From the NCBI GenBank assembly GCA_030248215.1, contig JASANG010002673.1:186001-250000 (forward strand): a DNA stretch of 64,000 nt, given 5' to 3'. The notes beneath the pieces were generated by a model that saw only the letters and a program-made list of their open reading frames with translations, searched no databases and was not told the origin of the DNA. Made by a program: the position numbers and the translations under genes. Shown here in pieces: positions 25,101-35,477 of the stretch. This DNA comes from Enoplolaimus lenunculus (Eukaryota; Nematoda; Enoplea; Enoplida; Thoracostomopsidae). Numbering within the stretch: position 1 is the first letter of the stretch; every line of letters starts with the position of its first letter.

Positions 25101-28100
25101 TTCCGGTTCCAGTAATTTTTTCAAATTCCGGTTGCGGCAAATTGTAATTCCGGTTTCACCCACGCTACACCGTCACATATTTCTGGGTGCAGTGGCGGAT
25201 CCAGGATCTCAAAACGGGGGGGCCCAAAATTTCACAGGTAATAAACTTATTTTTGACCCATACTGTAGTGTCCCAAATAACGGGGGTAATAAGAGGGGGT
25301 CCTCATTTTGAGTCCCAATCAATACGAGTCCGTATTCCTAATAAGAGTCCGTAAGCGGGTAAAGTCCCTAAACGCTTGTTAGAGTCCATAAATGTATATT
25401 ATCCCTAATTGTAGCGCATAAATGACTCCAGGTCATAGCAATTTAGATCTAAACAACACGGTGGCAAGATAAGTTTGGCTTCGGTTTCAAACAGGCATAA
25501 ATTTAATAAAGGCTCGCATTCGGAAGCCAATTCAGTTTTGAAAAAGCAAAATCCAGTCAACTTCAGCAACATCTGTTTCTGTTTTTGAATGAGTTAGAAC
25601 TGCCTGTTATTTTCGGAAAATGTTTTGTATTCGCGGTTATGGACTTCAATTTATTTTCATTGAATTTTTACTCTCGATACTTCAAAATTCCCACGTTTCT
25701 ATTACCTGCATATTGTTCGGCGTGTGCTGTTGGCATTGGCCACTGTTAATTGTATGAATATTTAAATGTACTTTTATCTATATGAAAACAATTTCAGAAT
25801 CAAGGTTCGGAATTAGTGAAATTATTGGTTCGGTGCCACCGTGCTGAGTGCCAACAAAACATCTAATCATTCGAGACTGCACTAAAATAACAGGGCAGCT
25901 TATTATACGCTGCTTATACTATTGTGTTAAAAACAGAGCAATAAACAGCGTAGAACAACAATTGACACTCTATATAATTTTTGTCGAGATGCTGTTGAGG
26001 GGGGGCACGGCCGGGGCGGTCCCCCCCATGGATCCGCCATTGTATGGGCGGTACAGTACGTACATATTTATTACGTAAACTTCGAGCAATGACAACCAGA
26101 CTCAATACGTATATATATACTCATTTGGTATATATATTTGGTATATATCAGGGTGCAACCGGAATTACAATTTACCGGAACCGGAATTTGAAAATTTTAC
26201 CGGAACCGGAACCGGAAAATGAAAAATGCATTTCACCAAAAAATTCATTTTAATCGTATTTTTTGCTCTATTATTTGTGAAACAACCTTAGTCGAACATA
26301 GGTATTTATTTTATTTGTTGTATTTTAGATTTTCATCATCGACTGAAGTGAAATCCACCATCAATGGCTTATATTCGGAGTACAAGTGGCTTTCAAAAGA
26401 GATTCTTAAAAAATTAGCAAAGTTAAAAAAACGGCTAAATTATAACACCGGAATTTTTAAATCCGGTAAAAAATTTACCGGAACCGGAAGGTGAAAAAAT
26501 GCCGGAACCGGAATTCCGGTTGCACCCTGATATACTATACATAATGTATAACTAACAGAATAGCTCAACCCCCCCAGATGGACAACTATAACACAACGTA
26601 CTTCTCATTCGTAACAGGCAAAATCTACACGGCCCCAACAAGCGATCGTTCCCGTTTCTGCCAGAGAAACGGTAAAAACCCCCAAATTTAACAATGAAAA
26701 AATTGAGAACGCAGACTCGCAGACTAACAAAAACGTTCTGTGTACGTAAATAATATATTATATAAAAATAAACGTTTTAATTACATACATATATATATTT
26801 TTGCCGATGCCAATTCCAACTCTAGTAAACCATGCTTTTATACGTATGTACGTACATATTGATAGACATATTATATCCATTTTTCAAGCACCAAAACTTT
26901 TTTCGAGTACAAAATTCACATGCCATTACTACATCGGTTTAACCAGTTTGATATTGCAAATCATTCAGCAAACTAGTTCAAAACTCATGCTAACTGCACG
27001 TCAACCCCCACATACGTATGCAACAAATATATCATATCACAAAATTACATACAAAAATAATTCAGACCCGAGTTACGAAAACATAAAAGCACGCCGCCCG
27101 CCCGCCCCCCAAAAAAATTTCGGGAACCGTCAATGCCATGCAAAGCACACATATTATCGTAGTATTTACCCCACCTCGGACCGGAATCAATCTACCAACT
27201 CAACAGCAGTCACATCCAGCCAAGACCATTTATTACTGACACGCATAATGCCATAATTGCGTGACCATATTCAACGAACCCAGCCCCATGGCCCATAGCC
27301 AGCACACCGTGCTGGGGGGGGGGGGGGTAAAAATTTGTCATGAGGGGCATACAAGAAGTTTTCGATGACTTACAATCAAGGTACGAAATTTTTCTGGGAG
27401 ACCAAAATTCTTCAATGAGGGGGCTGAGCCCTCTCGGGACCGCATATTTCTACGGACCCAAGTCGTACGATAACCAAGTCCCATGCCCCATAGCTAAGAC
27501 ACCCTGCTGGAGGGGGGGCTAAAAAATTTTCATGAGGAGCATACAAGAGTTTACGACGACTTACAATCAAGGTACGAAATTTTTCTGGGAGGCCAAAATT
27601 CTTCAATGAGGGGGCTGAGCCCTCTCGAGACCGCATCTTTCTACGGACCCAAATCGTACGATACTTGACTAATTTCAATTAAATACGTCGCTTCTTGACA
27701 GAGCCCTAAACTTGTCCCGGATCTACGGCAATCCGTCACCTGACAACTTGCAGTCCGACAGCGTCCTAAAAGCCTACGTGAAATCCTTAATAATCCTACA
27801 CATAGGAATACGTAGTGATGGGCGACAAATGGACGAGTCGATGGGCTCATGTAAAGATCAGGGGCGGAGAGTTTTTTGTGGCACTTTTGACTAATTTTTT
27901 GCTTCGCTTACGCATAGGCTTAGAAATATGCTCATTACCACGCTTAGACTTAGGCTTAGCAACTAGTTTTATTACCATATCATTGTGCGTCTGTGTGTGT
28001 GTGAACGTAGCTTTGTTCCAGTACACAGCTGTTTGAGCTACCTCTGTGCGACGAAAGTCTATTTTTAGATAAACCCAATGTTGACAAACGGGCAAATGCC

Positions 28101-31100
28101 AAACGCGACTAAATAAATATGACACGAACAGACCATCACAACAAATAACACGGTTCCAATCTGAAGGAAATTTTGTCGGAAGCGGAATCGGAATCAGAAT
28201 TTTTTGTCGGAACCGGAATCGGAATTAAAGTTTTAGAATTACCATCAAAAACTAAAGTGTATGAGTTTTGAATGTTTCCGTATGTTTGTTTGGTTCACAG
28301 TTTCAATAAAATTTCTTGTATAACTGACTGTATTAGACATCTACTAACCTGTATAATTATGATATTAATGGAGGCCTGCCAATAATTCTAAGGGTAGCAT
28401 GTTAATTCTCAAAGCACTGGAACAACTTGGCCTTAAGTTTAAATGCAGCTAAGCATTTTGAGCATTTCAAAAGTTATAAATATGAAGTCTTATGAAATCA
28501 TAAATAACACGACCCAGATTTTTTTAAATTAACCAATTCTATGGAACGTGATTTTCACTACAGTAAGGATACTGTTGAACCCAATATCGGGCTATATTTG
28601 AAAACTAGTGGGGCTAACATCACTGCTTGCCGCTATGAAGAAGAATTATAAGTTTAGATTTTGTTATTCGTTTAAAGGTAGAGCTTAAAGTTTTCAATTG
28701 CAGTCACATTTTGACAATCAGCGAAATAAATGATTGTGCTACTGAGAATACTTACTAACAAAAACAAACAGATATGGAAACAAACGAAATAATAGGCAAA
28801 ATTAAAGTTCACTCAGCTCAAACAAATTCATAACCGAAAAATCCGAATTCCGGTAGCGGAATAGAAGCCAGTCGGACTCGGAATCGGAACTCAAATTTTT
28901 TCGCAATTTTAGCCGGAATCGGAATACCGCTGAAACCCTGACAAATAATAAGCAAATTCGCGAGCAATACATACGCGTAAATTCCACAACAATACATACA
29001 CATACACATATATACGTACGTACGTAACAAAACAACGATCCGACCACTAAGTTATCTTTAATTTTAAATTAATAACCGTAAAATTTTCCCACTGTGTGTT
29101 GTCGCCTGTGACATTAAAAACTACAGATGTACAGCATAGAGAGAAATATTACAAAGCCGTCAAGCATTTGCAACAGGAAGGCACCCTGCACTACCTGTTA
29201 AACTGCGCTCCGGTAGTAAATATACAGCACTCTGTAGTACACTCAAAACGCTTTTCTAAGTCTACTTGCACAGTGTTTGTGTTTGCATTTTTTTTACTCT
29301 AAGCACAAGGCGCAGACAAAAAACCTATTAATACATGTGTTTTGTTCATAATAATAATAATAACACTTCACCATAGTTTACGTACGTACTACAACACAGC
29401 AACAGTAAATCGCAACACCATACGGTAAAGGTAAGTATATATCTATCAAATGTTTGCTTACAGGGCCGAAGCAGTCACCCCTCATACGCCCATTTGGTTC
29501 CTGGGAGCCACACTCCTACAGGGACCTCCTTCATAACCGGTTGAAACAAAAAACTGCCTAAGTTTTAAAATACGTCTGGCCAGTCGGTCGATTCCCTCGT
29601 GAGTTTGGGGGAAGCCCCACACCCCTGTCTGCTCTCCAAGCACTGCTTGCTTATATACCAAATATTGTTGCTAGAAAATATTAAAACTTTATGGATACGC
29701 AACAATTTTTGTTGAGTGGATTGTTGAATATACAGTAGATATATTACATACGTATATATATAAAATAATAATATGTATATACGTATGTAACATATCCACT
29801 GTATATTCACCAATCCACTCGACAAACTAAATTTAAAAAAAACAGATGACAATACGAATACAGGTGGGCTTTAGAACAAAAATACCAGCGCGCAATAGCT
29901 CAAAGCAAACACATTTTACAGTCAATTAACACATCAATACAACACTCTGCTCAGCAAACGCTGGTTTTCAACTGAGCTGTTGTTATGTTTGACTTTTCTA
30001 CGAAACTAAAATATATATACATATACGTACCTGAGTTCTGTGAAAATAGAGACAATTTAAAATCGGTTTCGCTACAACTTTTCAATTTCATGGTTAAAAG
30101 AAAACAATTTAGCATAATCATCATAACAGGTCTATCAAACGCCACAAAATAGAATAGTCAGTGCCGCGGCCAGGGGCGAAGCCAGGCCTTTTTCGCGAGG
30201 GGCGGAGTGATATTCAGAGGATGAGAGAATTCGCAAGCCTAGGGGCAAGGGGAATACATAAATTTCTTAAATCAGCGGAACGAACCGGAAGTGCCGTTGA
30301 AAATGCAAAAAGTTTAAAGTACACGCTGAAAACAATGGCCCATGTAAAGATCATGGGCGGAGTGTTTTTCTGTGAGACTGCAATTGAGCAAGCTTAAGCT
30401 TTTATTGGAGGGTTTAAGCAGGTTGCCCACTAACATTTACATCGCTGCGCCTGAACCTGTACTATATAAAGGTACTATGTCGTCAATATTATATCATAGG
30501 ATCAGGGTGCAACCGGAATTCCGGTTCCGGTTCCGGCATTTTTTCACCTTCCGGTTTCGGTTCCGGTAAATTTTTACCGGATTTAAAAATTCCGGTATTA
30601 TAATTTGGCCGTTTTCTTAACATTGCTAATTTTTAAGAATCTCTTTTGAAAGCCACTTGTACTCCGAATATAAGCCATTGATGGTGGATTTCACTTCAGT
30701 CGATGATGAAAATCTAAAATACAACAAATAAAATAAATACCTATGTTCGACTAAGGTTATTTCACAAATAATAGAGCAAAAAATAAGATTAAAATGAAAT
30801 TTTTGGTGAAATGCAATTTTCATTTTCCGGTTCCGGTTCCGGTAAAATTTTCAAATTCCGGTTCCGGTTCCGGTAAATTGTAATTCCGGTTGCACCCTGC
30901 ATAGGATTAACACACACGTTAATTAATGCTGGACGCGAACGTTTCTCGATGACGAGTTTTCCTCCGCGATTACAGTTTGCGTCCGCGTGTATGTGCCCCC
31001 ACTCTTCTTGGTAAGCTGTGACGCTCCCAAACTTGATACTTTACAAGGCGCACACCCGATTTCGCAGGCTTAACATGGGACGCTCGAATATCCTAGCCGC

Positions 31101-32741
31101 GGCACCGAGAACGCCGGTTGGCCACTAGAGAACATTATCTTGAAGCCACACATACACTGTGTTTAATGAATTTCCACATTCTACTAACACTTGCGTTTAC
31201 AACTACGACGTCATTACATGTACAGAATGTTTACTCATATACATAACTAACAGCAACACACAAATGTATTCTATTACAGTTTAATAATCAGTCAATTCAA
31301 GCATTGTTTTCAATAAATTGAAACACAGGCAAACCAGAAATTGGCTGACTTATCTGTTGCTCAGTTATACGCAACGTTTATATTTATTCACGAAACCCGA
31401 AAACAAATGCAAAATAACTAGCATGGTGCTACGGACGCGAAAAATTCTTGAATTGGTCTAATGTAACAGCATATTCTAGCAAAAAACAAAAACGTAATGG
31501 AATTAAAAATTGATGAAATTTGTCTACTATAATTTTAGGCATACACGGTTAGTAATTTTATACTTTTTTGATATGCTAAGTTGTGCCACCTCAAACAATG
31601 ACGTTGCCTAAGCTCTACTATTCAGCAAAAGCCAGTAATTCGAAGTATCGGACTTGAATAAGTCTACATATATCCGTATTTTGCCATAGCCGAAAATTCT
31701 GTCTCACATTAATAGTTGATACGTAAGTGGAAAACAATAGCTCGAATAGACAAAATCAACTACACTAACGCAAAAAATTTTAAGCTTGTATATTTACAAA
31801 CAAAAGTAAAAAGGGCTTACAATGCTATGTGTTCCAATTTCTTCAAAAAACAAGCAGTGCGCATCTGTTTCAAAAACCTTGTATGCACCCACGGTGATGA
31901 GCAACAGGGGCAAACGGATTTCCGATTCCGGTTAAAATTTCGAAGTGAAACCAATTCCGACTTCGACAAAATGCAGTTCCGTTTGGCACCAAAATGAGCA
32001 ACTTACTCACCATTGTTGGTGCGTCAACACGAGCGCCTTGATCCAGCAAGTATCGAACAACATCCCCGTGATCGTCTTTCGCTGCCAAATGAAGAGCAGT
32101 AAGACCATTCTATAACCAACACAAATATTTCAATGATAAATAGGTAACCGGCTGACTTGACTACCTCAGTCTCGCTTTTTTGCCTAACTGGAAAACCATT
32201 GTCTCCCCGTTGTCTAAGAAGTGGATCAACAAGTTTCAGGTGCCACTAACGTTTAGTCTCAAACATACCAGATAAATAAAAATATATACCGAATTAGATG
32301 TATTGACATCCATTCCATTATCGATATAATCTTTCACTCGTCTTAAATCACCTGCTCGAGCTGCACGCAAATATTCGGCACAAGACTCATCACTCTGAAA
32401 AAACAAGAATTTTAGTATGCTCAAGAAAACCAAGTGCATGCGAAAGCGGTGCATAATTTTTCTCCACCTGACAACACCAAAAAGTAAGTTATAAACCTCT
32501 TTAAAGTTGAATTCGGTGTCTAGTATATAGAAAGCCTATCCAAACATACGTACTGCAGTTCAAACAAACAAAAACTTTACTACGTATAGGAACAATATCG
32601 AGGACGCATTTAAGACATATACCGTATGCGCCTTTTAATTGCTACATATTTCACCTCAACGTGTTTCTCATGTTTCTTCTCTTTAAATGCTGCATTTCCC
32701 GAAGGATAAGGATACTGAGTTTGTTGAACCGGCTCTGGCAT
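7156..32741 (-). CDS. unc-44: Ankyrin (unc-44 type), N-terminal 12 exons; 3' end beyond window
   Basis: Exons: 32655-32741, 32290-32394, 32011-32109, 14419-14517, 13128-13226, 12130-12318, 11647-11773, 11088-11257, 10218-10358, 9305-9460, 8359-8559, 7156-7302. All joins are in frame, and all fall in phase 0 except exon 7/8; visible CDS is 1620 nt, 540 aa. The protein starts [16 protein letters not shown], then has 15 full ANK repeats and the start of a 16th. Signature blocks include [78 protein letters not shown] and [14 protein letters not shown], in the same order as in metazoan ankyrins. Exons 3, 4 and 5 each encode one 33-residue repeat. Ankyrins tie membrane proteins to spectrin; UNC-44 acts in axon guidance. 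The spectrin-binding and death domains must lie to the left of the window. Donors such as GTGAGT and GTAAGC are intact and no frame break was seen. The introns are long (intron 3 about 17.5 kb) and repeat-filled. Confidence 0.95.
7445..7895. repeat. Tandem/palindromic CTTCAGTGTCCGG minisatellite in ankyrin intron 11
   Basis: About ten degenerate units of ACTGAAGCTTTTTGGCTTCA followed by GTGTCCGGATA. Each unit is itself an inverted repeat (CTGAAG...CTTCAG), so single strands could form many hairpins. Confidence 0.75.
8730..9000. repeat. Degenerate hAT-like fragments in ankyrin intron 10
   Basis: CGGAATTTCCG-type stretches and 'CAGCTTTGCACATTGATC' resemble decayed members of the CAGGGTGCAACCGG family. 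Confidence 0.4.
9914..10104. mobile_element. GC-rich GTGACGG-type element in ankyrin intron 9
   Basis: Ends GGCGCTATACTTTTGATGAC and AAGTACAGCGCCACCC are inverted relatives of the termini of the 20250-20543 copy. The interior has CGTACGG and GACGGACG motifs but little tandem expansion. Confidence 0.7.
13292..13670. repeat. 37-bp minisatellite in ankyrin intron 4
   Basis: About nine near-identical copies of a 37-bp unit containing GATATCCGGTTGATCCTTGG and CCAAAGGTTCCAATTAC run from about 13331 to 13668. The sequence just before (13292: GATCGACCGGATATTAA) is the terminus of the second hAT-like family. The unit contains the element's own CCGG(T)TGATCC end motif, so the array probably grew inside an element. 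Confidence 0.85.
13895..14050. repeat. CCGGAACTGGAACAGGGA tandem array
   Basis: Several 18-bp units of GGAACAGGGACCGGAACT, in a context of degenerate hAT-like ends (CCGGTAGGAACACG, TTTTGCCGGAACACG). Confidence 0.65.
14822..15221. mobile_element. Second hAT-like MITE family (GGGATCGACCGGATATC), 400 bp
   Basis: Left end TAGGGATCGACCGGATATCC; right end TATCCGGTCGATTCCTG. The flanks GTACCTAG (14814-14821) and GTACCCGG (15222-15229) match at 6 of 8 bases, a decayed 8-bp target duplication. The core is AT-rich without coding capacity. Confidence 0.8.
15422..15994. mobile_element. 573-bp palindromic (long-TIR) element
   Basis: CCAGCCGGCGTTTG...GTTTGCATATTTGAGCTTCT on the left mirrors CCAGCCGGTGTTTAC...TGCATATTTGAGCTTCTC on the reverse strand of the right end. 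The inner arms continue with AACTCGTTAGC/GCTAACGAG around 15655 and 15740. The centre is GC-rich (GGGCGCCGCCCC). It looks like a foldback-type element. Confidence 0.75.
16175..16337. mobile_element. GGCCCGTAGCC-type MITE copy
   Basis: Starts GACCCGTAGCCAGCTC, has the family signature 'TTCAATGAATTACAAGCATG' and a G-run, and ends TTGGCCACGGGCCC. Confidence 0.8.
16480..16600. repeat. TATA/TACGTA-rich microsatellite tract
   Basis: Runs of TATATA and ATACGTATA over about 110 bp. Confidence 0.7.
16895..17183. mobile_element. GGCCCGTAGCC-type MITE interrupted by a GAGTCTCAG-rich insert
   Basis: Starts GGGCCCGTAGCCCAAACGG and ends GAGCTGGCACCGGGC. The middle carries a CTCAGTCTCAGTCTCAA segment ending CACTCCCATCCCTG; a similar ending appears near 22968-22985, so another small repeat probably inserted here. 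Confidence 0.6.
17303..18218. repeat. Two adjacent copies of the second hAT-like family
   Basis: CGATCGGATATTAATTTACC at about 17306 and CTATCCGGTCGATCCCTG at about 18201-18218 are family termini. CCGGTTATGGTATCC-type motifs near 17660-17750 and again at 17830-17900 suggest two copies side by side. Confidence 0.6.
19239..19401. mobile_element. GGCCCGTAGCC-type MITE copy
   Basis: GGCCCGTAGTCCGGGG at the left, 'AACCTTGCTTGTAAGTCAAC' inside, GAGCTGGCGACGGGCC at the right. Confidence 0.8.
19480..19570. repeat. TATA/ACATACAT microsatellite
   Basis: Alternating TATATACATATATACATC units over about 90 bp. Confidence 0.7.
19836..20019. mobile_element. GGCCCGTAGCC-type MITE with possible target duplication
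   Basis: GGGTCCGTAGCCAAGG at the left and GAGCTGGCTACGGGCCT at the right. The flanks GTACGATAAC (left) and GTATGATAAA (right) are similar and may be a decayed target duplication of about 8-9 bp. Confidence 0.75.
20250..20543. mobile_element. GC-rich GTGACGG-array element, well-preserved ends
   Basis: Left end GGGTTGCGCTATACTTTTG; right end AAGTACAGCGCAACCC, its inverse. TA directly flanks both sides (TTA left, TAA right). The interior is about four copies of a 41-bp unit built from GGGTGACGGACAGCGCGTAC and GGGTGAAGGACGGCGCCGTA. Open frames across the array are repeat artefacts. Confidence 0.85.
20755..21645. repeat. 49-bp minisatellite, about 18 copies
   Basis: The unit contains CCTCCACCGGTTCCACCCGT and AACCACGATATCGCTCCC, with period 49 (for example 20821 to 20870). 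Some units carry variants (GTTCCC for GCTCCC, CCATGCC for CCGTGCC), and one is partly deleted near 21300. As 49 is not a multiple of 3, no frame stays open across it in phase. Confidence 0.92.
22064..22449. mobile_element. hAT-like MITE copy, right end degenerate
   Basis: CAGGGTGCAACCGGAATCCG at the left and GTAATTCCGGTTGCAGC at the right. The core resembles the 30503 copy but is more diverged. Confidence 0.75.
23149..23290. mobile_element. GGCCCGTAGCC-type MITE, 3' truncated
   Basis: CACCCGTAGCCAGCTCACG, then a G-run, 'TTTTCAACGACTTACAAAC' and GGGGGGGCCGAGGCCAAAA; no closing CGGGCC. Confidence 0.65.
23740..23990. repeat. AT-rich interspersed repeat, inverted relative of 4480-4790
   Basis: TAGTGGGACTACATTGATTG followed by GCAAATTAGTTATTAGCTAA reads as the reverse complement of the 4700-4785 segment. 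Confidence 0.6.
24340..24446. repeat. Fragment of the GGGATCGACCGG hAT-like family
   Basis: GGATCCGGAGCTCCGG, then GGATCCGGATCCGGTCGATCCCTA at the right end. The 227-codon plus-strand open frame over this region is not gene-like. Confidence 0.55.
24803..25161. mobile_element. hAT-like MITE copy (CAGGGTGCAACCGG family)
   Basis: CAGGGTGCAACCGGAATTCT at the left; GTAATTCCGGTTTCACCC at the right. The core shares the 'TTATTTGACCAATAATATTG' block with the 22064 copy. Confidence 0.75.
25261..25436. mobile_element. CTGTAGTGAC-type TA-flanked element, truncated
   Basis: TACTGTAGTGTCCCAAATAA, then GAGTCCCAATCAATACGAGT and ATAAATGACTCCAGG, as in copies at 42119, 44813 and 57224. The right end is missing. 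Confidence 0.65.
26149..26529. mobile_element. hAT-like MITE, full-length copy, opposite orientation
   Basis: CAGGGTGCAACCGGAATTAC at the left and ATTCCGGTTGCACCCTG at the right. Relative to the 30503 copy the core is reversed. The flanks are TATA-rich and show no unambiguous 8-bp duplication. Confidence 0.85.
27290..27650. mobile_element. Two tandem GGCCCATAGCC-type MITE copies
   Basis: Two successive units, each with CCATAGC(C/T)A at the left, a G-run, 'TTACAATCAAGGTACGAAAT' and GGGGCTGAGCCCTCTCG followed by TTTCTACGGACCC. They differ at few positions, so the duplication is recent. Confidence 0.75.
27846..27962 (+). mobile_element. Telomere-motif MITE, right-truncated
   Basis: CATGTAAAGATCAGGGGCGG, then TTTGCTTCGCTTACGCATAG and AATATGCTCATTACCACG; TTAGGC units are degenerate and the right end is absent. 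Confidence 0.65.
28150..28942. repeat. Scattered decayed hAT-like fragments
   Basis: CGGAATCGGAATCAGAAT near 28180-28230 and CGAATTCCGGTAGCGG...GAATCGGAACTC at 28845-28925. Between them is unremarkable AT-rich sequence. Confidence 0.4.
29127..29215 (+). other. Exon-like orphan segment inside ankyrin intron 3
   Basis: Bounded by an acceptor (ACTACAG at 29120-29126) and a donor-like GTAAAT at 29216 (or GTAGTA at 29213). The open frame reads [18 protein letters not shown] followed by [11 protein letters not shown]. Composition and splice edges look exonic, but I do not recognise the family, and neighbouring exons were not found. It could belong to a nested plus-strand gene or be chance. Confidence 0.3.
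30339..30412 (+). mobile_element. Telomere-motif MITE, left end only
   Basis: GGCCCATGTAAAGATCATGG, then GAGACTGCAATTGAGCAAGC; truncated before the TTAGGC part. Confidence 0.7.
30503..30899. mobile_element. hAT-like MITE, 397 bp, perfect 8-bp target duplication
   Basis: Left end CAGGGTGCAACCGGAATTCC, right end GGTTGCACCCTG. The direct repeats CATAGGAT lie at 30495-30502 and 30900-30907. This is the clearest copy of the family, about as long as the 2605 copy and nearly identical to it. Confidence 0.95.
31903..31996. repeat. Decayed hAT-like fragment beside ankyrin exon 3
   Basis: CAGGGGCAAACGGATTTCCG ... AGTTCCGTTTGGCACC, ending 15 bp from the exon-3 donor on the minus strand. Confidence 0.5.
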
Positions 32742-32849
32742 GTTAGTATTTCATGGCAGTCAATATTATGTTAGGAACTGAAATGTATGCATTTTATGTA
32801 TAAATATGCTTATATATACCGACGTTTTAAACATGCATCAGGAGTGGTT

Positions 32850-33075
32850 CTACCAAGTAGCTGGAAAAGAGGGCTAGAGCGGGGATCGAAATCTCAGCCT
32901 ATGGATCCTTAAGCGAGCACTCTACCACTGCGCCACGTAGCCCGCCTCTCCAACTGCATTTTTCGTCGACTATATGTGTCGACTGTATGCTGCCACTTAG
33001 CATACATACAGTGCACTACACTATTTTGCATACGCACATAACGGACAAGCATGTTTCACATGCTTCCATGCCCTT
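32850..33075 (-). repeat. tRNA-related SINE, copy 1
   Basis: On the minus strand it contains GGGCTACGTGGCGCAGTGGT with an A-box-like TGGCGCAGTGG, and TTTCGATCC resembling a B box; the first six bases can pair with the matching TAGCCC. The upstream body (GACATGCTTGTCCGTTATG in related copies) is not tRNA. A second copy follows at 33211, which marks it as a SINE rather than a tRNA gene. Confidence 0.7.
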
Positions 33076-33210
33076 ATTTTTAACAAGGTCGTCCCTTGAC
33101 CGTCCATCCTATTTTCGACTGGATACCGTGTTCATAGCGCGGCAATTTACAATTGCGCTCACGGCGTAGGCCCCATGTCAGTCAAGTAGGATCCGAGACA
33201 TCAGACCTTA

Positions 33211-33428
33211 CTAAGCAGCTGAAAAAGCGGGATAGAGCGGGGATCGAATTCTCAGCCTATGGATCCTTAAGCGAGCTCTCTACCACTGCGCCACGTAGCA
33301 CGCCTCTCCAACTACATTTTTCTTCGACTATATGTGTCGACTGTATACTGCCAGCTAGTATAAATGCAGTGAACTGCACTATATTGCATGTGCACATAAC
33401 GGACAAGCATGTCTCACATGCTTACAGT
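33211..33428 (-). repeat. tRNA-related SINE, copy 2
   Basis: About 85-90% similar to copy 1 over its length, with the tRNA-like part at 33235-33310. A further piece of the body recurs at 62170-62240. Confidence 0.7.
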
Positions 33429-35477
33429 GGCACTAGTGTGCATAGTAGGCTAAAATGCATCCCAGTCTTCAGAAAACTCTATTGCAAATTTCTCACCCCA
33501 TGCTTCGCCAGCTAAGAGACATTTATATTTTATTCTCAGTTCAACAGGGCAATGACACTCCAATCTTTTCTTTGACAATTCGTTTAATCAAATTTTACTG
33601 AACTGAATTAGTTTTTACGAACTGAATAAGAGTTTTCGCACTCAGATAGCAACTGCACAAATGTATAATTAGCTACATTTTGACAACATTAAGTCAACTC
33701 AGTGCCAAGAAATCATGGTGTCAGCAGTAAAATGCATTAATTTTAACTTGATTACGTATTAACATAAAATTGACATTCGTGCGCATTTCTGAATACGAAA
33801 TATAAAACCAGTGCAAAGACTTCACATGTATAACAAGTGGAGCGTGCTTATGCACAAGACCACATACGAATACAAACCTAGTATTTTAAAATCCTGTTTA
33901 ACAAACATCATATACAGCGCCGATAATTACCACAATAACACTAGCTAAGTAAAACATTATAATACTGCAAAGACTGACAAATTTGGGAAAAGCTTCCAGG
34001 TACTCTGCTCGCTTCCGTAACGAGGTGTTTGTACGGATTCTACATCGCTTCGAACAGGCTGGTAGTGAGTGGCTCGCATAAATTTTAAATGGTCATTTAA
34101 AGCTTTCATTTTTTTACAAAATGTGTATATATTCATACGTATGGCAAGTACCAGGTGTGTAGGTGGCTGTGCCAGTCTTAATATATTTCAAACTAAAACT
34201 AAAACAAAACTAATACCAACCCAAATCCACACTTTAAAGGAGTCCCTGGCTCCACCTTGTCTCTCTTAGAAATTAAGTTAAGCTCAGTCGTTGCTAGCAC
34301 GGGCAAAAATAGAAAAATCTATGCGTGGTGGCTGAGCCGCAATGTAGTTATACAGGAGCCCTGCGTGGTCATTTTGAATAATGTTGCATATGTGAGGTAG
34401 CTAGTCAGCACAGGGTGCTCGCGTCATATTGTTGTTCTGTGTGTTCTTGTTGTTTTAAAATCTAGGTTTTAGAGAGTGTCCGAGACCCCAATGCCTCACA
34501 AATTATGCAAAACAATCAAAAATGGGGGCTGGGGTAGCCAGCTTCCATATTCATTCTATAATGCATGCTCCACAATATCTGGTGTACACCGTGTGGAAAA
34601 ATGCATCGGCAATTGACGATGACTTACGCTAATTTAAAAACAGCAAGTAGCACGTCCTTAGATTTCAGTTTTTAATTTTTAAAAACAAGTACAACGAGGG
34701 CCTGATGACAATACCACACCCTGTACTTAAAGGACCGGTTTTGTCCTGACAGTGTTCCCTTCGACATTATTTCATGTTTCCGCAACTCAGCCAAAATGTT
34801 TCAAACCTTTTAAACTGGAACCTTAAACCGTTATAGTTCATTTTTGCATTTTTGCACGAAAACTAGTGCGCAGTAAATTTAAGAGTACGCTAGTATTAAT
34901 ACGCGCATCCGGTTGTCTTGACCGCTTTTCTGCCCTTTGTGGCAGTTTTGACAACAGTACTCAAACAGAAAACAGGACTCTGAACGCTAGGTTTTCCGCT
35001 GAGAGAGGTGAAGAAAAATCAGAAGCATACGGTTTTCGATGGAAAAACGGAAAAGTGGAAAAATCCAAATGAATAAATTGTTTTCTCTTTCGGTCCATAA
35101 TGAACGGTGAGGTTTGATGTGGCTGGAAAATTGTAATGTTCCCTCCTCGAAAACGAGAGAAGTGAAAACTTCTAGTGTATACGTTTTCCTTTGAATTTTA
35201 GTAAGTGATATTTGAAAGCTAATTGAAGCATATAAAACGAGAAAGTGGAAAAGTTAAACGTATAGGTTTCATCTCTTTTGGCAGAGGCGAATTTGTTTTC
35301 TTCGAATACCTTCGTTCACAGCCTTTTTGTACTGTGTATTCAAATGGTGCCGCGTTTGTAAAATGAAACGTGTCGGTCAAAACCGCAACGAGCGCTGATA
35401 TAAACAGTGTTTCGCATATCCATGCTTGCCCTTTAGATATAATTTAAGCTTTCTAATTATGGATTTAAAAATCGTAA
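33429..35477. other. Intergenic AT-rich sequence between ankyrin start and 7B2
   Basis: No exon-like segment or transposon end recognised over about 2 kb. If the ankyrin promoter lies upstream of its visible start codon it could be here, but no diagnostic element was seen. Confidence 0.4.

Larger units (their letters stand above)
14518..32010. other. Giant ankyrin intron 3, repeat-dominated
   Basis: About 17.5 kb between exon 4 and exon 3. It holds most of the MITE families, the 49-bp minisatellite, a GTGACGG element and a 573-bp palindromic element, listed separately. One exon-like plus-strand segment lies at 29127-29215. No other coding segment was recognised. Confidence 0.8.

Noticed and set aside
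32890-32945. Possible tRNA gene on the minus strand
   Set aside because: Present twice with the same non-tRNA body and an imperfect cloverleaf; better explained as a SINE.
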